A stretch of 64,000 nt of DNA, from the IMG/VR virus record IMGVR_UViG_3300029787_000010, positions 40,981 to 104,980 of that record. One strand, written 5' to 3'. The DNA is from a virus. A program made the position numbers and the translations under genes. Each line of letters opens with the position of its first letter. Position 1 is the first letter of the stretch. The notes below the pieces were generated by a model, which did no database searches, was not told where the DNA came from, and was given only the letters and a program-made list of their open reading frames with translations. Shown one piece after another: positions 59,404-64,000 of this stretch.

Positions 59404-59823
59404 TTAACGCTTCCGTTCTTCACGCTCGGTTTTGCGCTGTTTCGTCTCTTCTTCGTCGGCCTTGATGCGAGCCATGAACTCGGGGTCAGCCGGCGGAGGA
59501 GCGGGTGAGGTTTGTTGTGCCATAAGGGGGTTAGGTTCGTCATCGTAAATTGGAATGCGGGATTCACCCCTTTCTCCTCTTCGGTTAAGGAGCCTATGTT
59601 GCTGGGGTGTCAAGCCAGTCAACTCCGGTACACCAAACGGGGGTGACAAAAGTATACTCTTTTTTCCACCTTGGTAGTACGGCGTGCCTTTGGTTTCTTC
59701 GGGTTGAGAATAAGGGTCTGCTCTTGAGCGAGCAGCACTTTGTGCTTCGGCAATTCTTAGACCCAGCGAGGATTCCCGCAGGTCGGCTTTCAGCACAGTC
59801 CAAGCGGCGTCCATTGGGTTCAT
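59404..59823 (-). CDS. Tag-bearing protein with charged C terminus, 139 aa
   Basis: It starts NPMDAAWTVLKADLRES, nearly the same as the next upstream gene, and its ATG lies in the junction TGATACTATG. The middle is Tyr/Pro/Gly-rich (DPYSQPEETKGTPYYQGG), and the C terminus is a charged helix (RIKADEEETKQRKTEREERK). A region like LTPQQHRLLNRRGE may be helical. No known domain is seen. It is followed on the minus strand by the inverted-repeat gap. Confidence 0.8.
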   Translation of the reverse strand: MNPMDAAWTVLKADLRESSLGLRIAEAQSAARSRADPYSQPEETKGTPYYQGGKKSILLSPPFGVPELTGLTPQQHRLLNRRGERGESRIPIYDDEPNPLMAQQTSPAPPPADPEFMARIKADEEETKQRKTEREERKR

Positions 59824-59827
59824 AGTA

Positions 59828-60478
59828 TCACATCTGCCCCATCATGTCGGGTATCATTTGAATGTTGTCGGGGTTGCCCCTACGCCCCACACGACCAAAG
59901 TCTTGGTGACCGGCGATGTGCGGCCGCGAATGCGGCTGCACATCCATATCTCCTTGTTGCTCATAGAATTGACGCAACTTTTCGGGGTAGGCATTGAAGA
60001 CCTGCATGAACTCTTCATTTTGAGAAGGGTCATCAATCTGTAGCATGTTCGCAGTATCATACGCTCTGTAAGGAGAATCCTTTGACATCTCGTGAAGAAC
60101 TCGGTCGGGAGGTTTGGGAGCACCTTGCCGGTGGACCGGGCCCAAGGACCGGCGACTTCCCGCAGAGTTTAGTTGTTCGTCTGTACTGTAAGGGTCTAAA
60201 TTTCCGGGTGCTTCACTATACGGTTGAGGCCAATCTCGGTAACGAGGGGGGTGATATGTGTCAAGATGACCGGGGTTATTGAGCGCAATGTCATCTATGT
60301 CTAACTCTTTGTCGGCGAAGTCTAAGTAAGGGGGCCTTTTCGTAAGCAATCCAGCGATAGCAGGGTGCAGAGTTTGACTCCTTCCGCCGCCGCGCTGCGA
60401 CGGGAAGCCGCCGCCGTGCACCATACGGAGATTGGGGTCGGCCTTGAGGATTGACCATGCTGCATCCATTGGGTTCAT
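59828..60478 (-). CDS. Tag-bearing protein, 216 aa
   Basis: ATG at 60478 lies in the junction TGATACAATG, and the protein begins NPMDAAWSILKADPNLR. The body is Pro, Gly, Arg, Asp and Tyr-rich, with the short block LHPAIAGLLTKR also found in the next upstream tag gene (AHPAIGGLLERL). This block at the same place after the tag argues for common descent. The rest is probably disordered (HPPRYRDWPQPYSEAPG). No enzyme motif is seen. A longer start at 60493 would overlap the upstream gene. Confidence 0.8.
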   Translation of the reverse strand: MNPMDAAWSILKADPNLRMVHGGGFPSQRGGGRSQTLHPAIAGLLTKRPPYLDFADKELDIDDIALNNPGHLDTYHPPRYRDWPQPYSEAPGNLDPYSTDEQLNSAGSRRSLGPVHRQGAPKPPDRVLHEMSKDSPYRAYDTANMLQIDDPSQNEEFMQVFNAYPEKLRQFYEQQGDMDVQPHSRPHIAGHQDFGRVGRRGNPDNIQMIPDMMGQM

Positions 60479-60482
60479 TGTA

Positions 60483-61727
60483 TCACAGTCCACTTAAGTC
60501 ATACTGAGGTTCGTCAAAGGCGAAGTCAAACTGAGACTCATTAGTTTGAGGGCGACGGAAGCGGTTAAAAATTCTACTTAGGGCGCTACTTAGACGATTA
60601 CGAGGACGAGCGCCTTGAGCGAGTTCTTGACCCAACTCCATCATCGGTCTGTTCTTGAATGATTCATTACTTCCCGGTAACATGGCAGTTTGGTCACCCG
60701 GACGACCTTGGTAAACATCCGTAGAAGGTTTTCGGAGGAGATGCCACGAAGTAATGTCATCGTCTTCACCACGGCTTCGCATGTCTCTAAGGTGTTGACT
60801 GCGAGGGGGGTAAAATCCGCTTCGTGCAACACCGTCTCTACCACGGGATGTACTTAGGATATTGATTGGCTCGCCATAGTTGCCCATGTGAGGGTGTTTT
60901 TGCCTTACTGCTCCAATCATACCAACCTCGGGAGGCGTGTCTAAATGAGGGTGGTGGGCACCGCCCGGTACGCCCGGAATCGGTGCTTGAGGAAGTTGAA
61001 TTGGTCCATATTCAAAATCGTCTATGACATTCGTTAATTCATTTTGTCGCTCATCATAATGGGCATCATACTTTGGGTGCTCTTGTCGGCTACCGAACCT
61101 CATTATCAAGTTTCCATCTTCATCCCGTTGATTTCCGTAACGGCCGACTGGGAAGTTGTCGTAAACGATGGGTGGGTCGCTGAATTTGACACCGGGTACA
61201 CCCTGCACCGTTGTGGGGTCAGCCCTACCCGTCATTCGTGGTACATACGGATAGCCCCTATGGCGAAGTTCATGCTCCGGTGTATTGCGTCGCAGTTCAT
61301 CAAATGCTTCATGGTCTGTTTGACTGGCAAAGTGGTGACGCTTGCCACTGTTCTCCAACATGTCTTGCATTTGCCCCGAGTCTACACGAAGAGAAGGCTG
61401 GTCGCCAAAACTATGAATAAAACTCCCAAGGCCCCCATGTCCTCCTGCGGCTCCGCCACCTTCTCCACCAAACCTATCAAATCGTTTTTCGGGGTCGTAA
61501 ACACCTTGGGGGTCTTCATCACGCGCACGGCTGCGTCTCATGTCCTCTAAACGCTCAAGTAAACCACCTATCGCCGGATGGGCAGTACCGAGTCGCATTT
61601 GCTCAGTGCCCGGATAGCCGACATCACCGAAGCCTACTGGTACTCGGCCTTGACCGTGCTGTTCGTACAATTGCTGTTCATCCAAAGCCTTGAGAAGCGA
61701 CCAAGCGGCTTCCAAGGCTGCGACCAT
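60483..61727 (-). CDS. Long tag-bearing protein with disordered body, 414 aa
   Basis: I place the start at ATG 61727, giving VAALEAAWSLLKALDEQ with the tag two residues in. A GTG at 61766 would add 13 residues and overlap the stop of the previous gene. Residues near 45-60 repeat the AHPAIGGLLERL block of another tag gene. The rest is Gly/Arg/Pro/Asp-rich and His-rich (PHMGNYGEPINILS, NRFRRPQTNESQFDFAFDEP), so mostly disordered. It is the longest protein with the tag at the N terminus. No Shine-Dalgarno is seen at either start. Confidence 0.7.
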   Translation of the reverse strand: MVAALEAAWSLLKALDEQQLYEQHGQGRVPVGFGDVGYPGTEQMRLGTAHPAIGGLLERLEDMRRSRARDEDPQGVYDPEKRFDRFGGEGGGAAGGHGGLGSFIHSFGDQPSLRVDSGQMQDMLENSGKRHHFASQTDHEAFDELRRNTPEHELRHRGYPYVPRMTGRADPTTVQGVPGVKFSDPPIVYDNFPVGRYGNQRDEDGNLIMRFGSRQEHPKYDAHYDERQNELTNVIDDFEYGPIQLPQAPIPGVPGGAHHPHLDTPPEVGMIGAVRQKHPHMGNYGEPINILSTSRGRDGVARSGFYPPRSQHLRDMRSRGEDDDITSWHLLRKPSTDVYQGRPGDQTAMLPGSNESFKNRPMMELGQELAQGARPRNRLSSALSRIFNRFRRPQTNESQFDFAFDEPQYDLSGL

Positions 61728-61762
61728 GTACGGGGGAGAGCGGGCGAAGAGATAAAGTTTCT

Positions 61763-62611
61763 TCACACGCCGAGGCCCTGTTCTTGGAGCCGTTTCTCAT
61801 AGCGCAATTGGTCAGCCGAAGGGCCAGCCAAATGCAACTCGGACATCGGTTTGGGGTCTTCTCGGCTGAGATAGGGGCCAAACGAGTATTTCTGCATCAT
61901 GTTGTAAATCTCTTCTTGAGTCATGCCGGGCGTCAGTGCAAACGCTCCCGTTTCATGACCCATGTTTTTCAAATTGCGAAACGCATGTTCGGCCGCTTGT
62001 CGGTCATAATCACCCAACATTTCTTCAACGAAATAGGGCCCAAGTTCATCGTACATTTGAGTACGGAAGGCCATGTCGTTTTTGAGTCGTTCCTTGAGTG
62101 CGGTGTCCTCCTGCAAATCCATGATGCCGGACTGCTGCTTGGCCCATTCAACCATCTCCGGGTCAATAAGTTGGTGAACAACTTCGTGCCCCATTATATC
62201 GCCAACCCGTTGTGCGTACTGGTCAAAGTTGTCGCCAACATCCCCTTCAAAGTCCAAATCTAAAATGCGCTGAACATTGGCTCCGGAAAAACTCCCATCG
62301 GGGTTGAGCCGGGGAACGGACCCGCCACGATAGTAAGGTTCTCGTGAAGGGCTGCTTACCACTTTTGCTGCCGCCATGTTTGGAAAGTTTTCCCGCATGC
62401 CTGCTGATGTCATCCCACGACCTGTGTTGTAATGCATGTTGAGAGGGCTGTACCGTTCAGCCCCCGATATGTAGGATGGACCGCCATAAGGGCGCGTCCC
62501 CTTATATCGTTCCGCGTTGTAATCAGCACTCATCACACCACGAGGAGTACCTTTGCCACCAAGAAAAAAATCCGCTTTGAGGACAGACCAAGCCTGTTCA
62601 AAGGGGGACAT
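61763..62611 (-). CDS. Tag-bearing zincin-type metalloprotease candidate, 282 aa
   Basis: ATG at 62611 overlaps the preceding stop (TGATG). The N terminus is MSPFEQAWSVLKADFF, a good tag. Residues 138-150 (DIMGHEVVHQLID) contain HExxH (H142, E143, H146), and about 50 residues on is YFVEEMLGDY (E196-E197), a possible third zinc ligand as in gluzincins. The region between is helical. This would be a zinc metalloprotease carried in the virion by the tag; it might help enter the host or mature virion proteins. The motif is short, so the activity is inferred. Confidence 0.65.
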   Translation of the reverse strand: MSPFEQAWSVLKADFFLGGKGTPRGVMSADYNAERYKGTRPYGGPSYISGAERYSPLNMHYNTGRGMTSAGMRENFPNMAAAKVVSSPSREPYYRGGSVPRLNPDGSFSGANVQRILDLDFEGDVGDNFDQYAQRVGDIMGHEVVHQLIDPEMVEWAKQQSGIMDLQEDTALKERLKNDMAFRTQMYDELGPYFVEEMLGDYDRQAAEHAFRNLKNMGHETGAFALTPGMTQEEIYNMMQKYSFGPYLSREDPKPMSELHLAGPSADQLRYEKRLQEQGLGV

Positions 62612-63072
62612 CACTGACCACCGAACACTGTGAAAGGATTGAAGTTCGGGTTGGGAGGTCGTGAAAAACTACCGGGCTCGGGTAAGTTCTGCATGGCGTC
62701 AATGCGGTCTTGGTGGAACTGATTCGCCCGGTCCACGGCTTGGTCACGGTCAGCCGTCACTCGGACAAGCCGCTCGTCGGGCGTAAGGTTCCTACCTTTG
62801 CGTTGATGCTGGAACCTCACTTCGTGGAGCGGGCCCTCTTGGTCTTGCTCGTGATAAGGTGTGAAGAAGCCCTTGGACTTGGGGTGCATCTGTGAAAAGC
62901 CGCCTTTGTGTCTACCCAAGGTGTGCAAGGGAAGGCCGTCCCTCCCTACCTGTCGGTTCACCACTGTTTCCGTAGGTGAGCGCATCTGTGGAAACATGGC
63001 CGAGCGACCATGCAGCGACCGCTGAGGGTCATACTGCTTGAGGACAGACCAAGCCTGTTCAAGCGGATGCAT
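62611..63072 (-). CDS. First gene of the late unit, tag-bearing protein, 153 aa
   Basis: ATG at 63072 is not preceded by a Shine-Dalgarno but has a TATA-like AT-rich box 21-32 bases upstream, so the message may be leaderless. The protein starts HPLEQAWSVLKQYDPQ. The body is His/Arg/Gln-rich (LGRHKGGFSQMHPKSKGFF, EVRFQHQRKGRN) with a charged helix (RVTADRDQAVDRANQFHQDR) and a Pro/Asn-rich end. No known domain is seen. As the first gene of the operon, it is probably highly expressed. Confidence 0.75.
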   Translation of the reverse strand: MHPLEQAWSVLKQYDPQRSLHGRSAMFPQMRSPTETVVNRQVGRDGLPLHTLGRHKGGFSQMHPKSKGFFTPYHEQDQEGPLHEVRFQHQRKGRNLTPDERLVRVTADRDQAVDRANQFHQDRIDAMQNLPEPGSFSRPPNPNFNPFTVFGGQ

Positions 63073-63092
63073 GACTATCGGAGCCGGCCCGA

Positions 63093-63104
63093 CTTAAAAA
63101 AAAT
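63093..63104 (-). promoter_or_regulatory. Candidate archaeal-type promoter for the late minus-strand unit
   Basis: A TTTTTTTTAAG stretch on the minus strand is centred about 26 bases before the ATG at 63072, matching TATA spacing for leaderless archaeal transcripts. It sits inside an AT-rich palindrome in otherwise GC-rich DNA. No bacterial -10/-35 pair is obvious. Confidence 0.45.
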
Positions 63105-63116
63105 TGTTAATTTTTT
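63098..63116. repeat. AT-rich palindrome over the promoter
   Basis: AAAAAATT-GTT-AATTTTTT is a perfect inverted repeat with a three-base centre. It overlaps the candidate TATA box and could be a regulator-binding site or part of a promoter with bound protein. Confidence 0.5.
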
Positions 63117-63126
63117 AGGGCCCTAA
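63115..63126. repeat. Palindrome TTAGGGCCCTAA
   Basis: A perfect 12-base palindrome just upstream of the AT-rich promoter box. It differs by one base from the palindrome at the terminase stop (43901-43912), so it may be a common operator. Confidence 0.45.
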
Positions 63127-63172
63127 GCCTGTGAGCAAAAAAAATGGCGGAGCGCCGTGTGTGGTTAAAGGA

Positions 63173-63265
63173 GGGTAAACCCGGCGGGTAAACCCATTCC
63201 TCCGGCTAAGGTAAACCCCCTGCGGCGGCTGGGGTAAACCCCTTGCCCGATTTGGGTAAACCCCC
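63173..63265. repeat. Five iteron-like repeats GGTAAACCC
   Basis: Core GGTAAACCC occurs at 63174-63182, 63187-63195, 63210-63218, 63233-63241 and 63255-63263, most as GGGTAAACCC(CC). Spacings are 13, 23, 23 and 22 bases, about one and two helical turns. They lie 100-190 bases upstream of the late start, between the minus and plus arms. They may be binding sites for a replication initiator or late activator. Confidence 0.65.
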
Positions 63266-63277
63266 TCAGTCGCACGG

Positions 63278-63402
63278 TCTATAGAACGGGGTGCGTCGTG
63301 CGAGTCAGCCGGCTCACACGGTAGGGCCAGCCGCCTCGTGCGTAGGGCCAGCCGCCTCGCATGGGGTGGGCTAACAGCCTCGCAGGGTGCCGTTCTATAG
63401 AA
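63278..63402. repeat. Paired inverted copies of CCGTTCTATAGA
   Basis: TCTATAGAACGG at 63278-63289 and CCGTTCTATAGA at 63390-63401 are inverse copies 100 bases apart; the second contains the palindrome TTCTATAGAA. They frame a GC-rich block with tandem repeats. The TATA-bearing palindromes could be binding sites or a promoter element. Confidence 0.4.
63321..63359. repeat. Tandem repeat, two 18-base copies
   Basis: GTAGGGCCAGCCGCCTCG occurs at 63321-63338 and 63342-63359, period 21. Nearby, blocks similar to GCCCCGTGTGAG recur near 63424, 63492 and 63561. This is a low-complexity GC-rich, non-coding-looking region. Confidence 0.5.
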
Positions 63403-63547
63403 TGCCTCGTGCGCCCTCGCCGCCGCCCCGTGTGAGTCGGCTCCCTGTGCTGGCACAGGGGGACGGCTCTCCCGTGCAAGGGCTCTCCAAGCCGCCCCGT
63501 GTGAGCCGCCTTGCTGTGTTCTGTGTGAGGTGGCCCCCTGTGGTGTA

Positions 63548-63559
63548 GGGGGTTTACCC
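63548..63559. repeat. Inverted copy of the iteron
   Basis: GGGGGTTTACCC is the exact reverse complement of the fifth iteron copy (GGGTAAACCCCC at 63254-63265). Degenerate forms such as GGGTAAAGCCCC follow at 63662. The pair could form a large stem or serve as an opposing binding site. Confidence 0.5.
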
Positions 63560-63711
63560 TGCCCCGTGCGAGTCGCCGTCGCTTGTTTGGGGGGACAAGC
63601 CCCACCGATATGGGTGTGCGTTCCGCTTCTCAATGTCCCGTAAAGCCCTGCTGTGCTGTGTGGGTAAAGCCCCCCTGCCCTGTTTTCGTGAGGTGGCCTT
63701 TTTGGACTTCT

Positions 63712-63721
63712 CTTTATAAAG
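63712..63721 (+). promoter_or_regulatory. TATA-like box for the plus-strand gene
   Basis: CTTTATAAAG is a strong TATA-type palindrome. It predicts a start near 63745 and a leader of about 115 bases before the ATG at 63861. In bacteria it would not be a canonical promoter. Confidence 0.45.
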
Positions 63722-63750
63722 CCTCAAAACAATGTTTCAATGTCCTTCCC

Positions 63751-63838
63751 CCTCCGCTTGGAGGCCGGTACACCCACCCCCTTGCCCTGTGCTGGGGTGT
63801 GGGTGTGCCTGCTCCGGCTGATGTGTGGGGGTAGGCAC
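63751..63838 (+). promoter_or_regulatory. Three consecutive hairpins in the leader of the plus-strand gene
   Basis: CCTCC-GCTT-GGAGG (63751-63764), CACCCA...TGGGTG with added C/G pairs (63771-63805), and GTGCCT...AGGCAC (63805-63838) lie one after another, ending nine bases before AGGAGGG. The chain of stems suggests a structured leader with possible translational control. No known riboswitch is recognised. Confidence 0.4.
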
Positions 63839-63860
63839 CCGAATACAGGAGGGAAAACAC

Positions 63861-64000
63861 ATGATGACAAAGTACGAGAAGAAGCCAATCCGTGACGCAT
63901 GCGAGCAGAAACACCGAGACGGTGGTCTGTGCCGTGGGGTACTCAACCCCAAGGGCACGACCGTCGGCACCGTGTACATCTGCGCAGACTGCGGCCACGA
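63861..64000 (+). CDS. Zinc-ribbon protein, partial (C terminus beyond the right edge)
   Basis: ATG at 63861 has AGGAGGG at seven bases. The 46 residues in the window include two Cys (near 14 and 24), then a C-x2-C pair near the edge (ICADCGH), so one or more zinc-binding sites. It is the first plus-strand gene after the control region; the right-hand arm probably holds early or replication genes, but these are outside the window. The role is unknown. Confidence 0.75.
   Translation, partial: MMTKYEKKPIRDACEQKHRDGGLCRGVLNPKGTTVGTVYICADCGH

Larger units (their letters stand above)
63073..63860. other. Intergenic control region between the two gene arms
   Basis: This is the only gap over 300 bases. 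It is GC-rich, contains the iterons, palindromes and tandem repeats listed separately, and carries divergent signals: a TATA-like box for the minus arm near 63100 and CTTTATAAAG for the plus arm near 63716. Open frames here are low-complexity and lack ribosome sites, so I read no gene in it. It is a candidate replication origin or master control region. No tRNA or CRISPR array is seen. Confidence 0.6.

Noticed and set aside
63173-63265. CRISPR array
   Set aside because: Repeats are 9-12 bases with 4-14 base intervals, far too short for CRISPR repeats and spacers; iteron-like instead.
63115-63633. Open frame of 172 codons on the minus strand in the control region, and overlapping frames there
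   Set aside because: GC-rich tandem repeats keep several frames open at once; composition is low complexity (His, Arg, Pro, Gly), no ribosome site precedes it, and it covers the iterons and promoter.
63073-63860. tRNA or other structured RNA gene
   Set aside because: No cloverleaf with TTC-type arm and CCA-compatible end could be drawn from the GC-rich repeats.
63714-63998. Minus-strand frame of 94 codons at the right edge
   Set aside because: It lies antisense to the plus-strand zinc-ribbon gene, which has a perfect AGGAGG site, and across its structured leader.

Overview
The window is the late (structural) region of a tailed double-stranded DNA virus or provirus of the Caudoviricetes (HK97-fold) type. 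From about 63.07 kb leftwards to base 1 almost everything is one tightly packed minus-strand transcription unit: genes touch or overlap by 1-4 bases, with no RNA genes or insertion sequences seen. The only exceptions are one small plus-strand gene at 50.4-50.7 kb and a plus-strand gene that starts at 63,861 and runs off the right edge. A GC-rich, repeat-dense 0.8 kb control region (63.07-63.86 kb) separates the minus-strand late genes from that plus-strand arm. Host: I favour an archaeon, perhaps a marine euryarchaeal (magrovirus-like) host. The reasons are TATA-like boxes about 26 bases upstream of start codons that lack a Shine-Dalgarno, many zinc-ribbon proteins, and small basic families known from aquatic viruses. 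This is inference; a bacterial host is not excluded.

In transcription order: (1) 63.1-54.2 kb, a run of accessory virion-type genes, most of which start with, or carry internally, one short peptide: P-[MFLI]-[DE]-x-A-W-x-x-[LI]-K. They carry different payloads: an HExxH metalloprotease candidate, Cys-rich clusters, very basic Lys/Arg domains, and long disordered tails. (2) 54.1-50.7 kb, a membrane-associated set: a Ras/Arf/SR-beta-like small GTPase, three small membrane proteins, a Cys/His protein and a Gln/Met-rich protein. (3) 50.4-43.9 kb, DNA packaging: a double zinc-HTH protein (small-terminase candidate), three large helical or His-rich proteins and the terminase ATPase/nuclease. (4) 43.9-39.6 kb, a LAGLIDADG protein, a portal with two inserted zinc clusters, and three small head genes. 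(5) 39.6-31.3 kb, an 1895-residue protein with a degenerate DNA-ligase-like region, a prohead protease fused to scaffold (with an internal start for free scaffold), and the major capsid protein. (6) 31.2-22.2 kb, probable decoration or head-completion proteins, a long helical protein, connector, neck and tail-tube candidates, and an overlapping pair of tail-assembly chaperones. (7) 22.2 kb to base 1, tail and tip: a very short gene where a tape measure is expected, two paralogous tail proteins, a giant 5486-residue protein with a LamG-type N terminus and a beta-propeller, a hub-like protein and fibre or baseplate proteins.

The strongest candidate for something undescribed is the shared peptide. 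At least fourteen proteins of the promoter-proximal half carry it, at the N terminus, internally, or (once) at the extreme C terminus. It looks like a docking or virion-targeting tag that lets many unrelated payloads be delivered together, comparable in logic to capsid-targeting sequences of T4 internal proteins but not obviously homologous. A second, separate shared peptide (M-x-W-D-x-[VI]-H-Q-L-A) links the scaffold C terminus to a small protein encoded next to the portal. Function assignments below come from reading the translated sequence only; no database search was possible.
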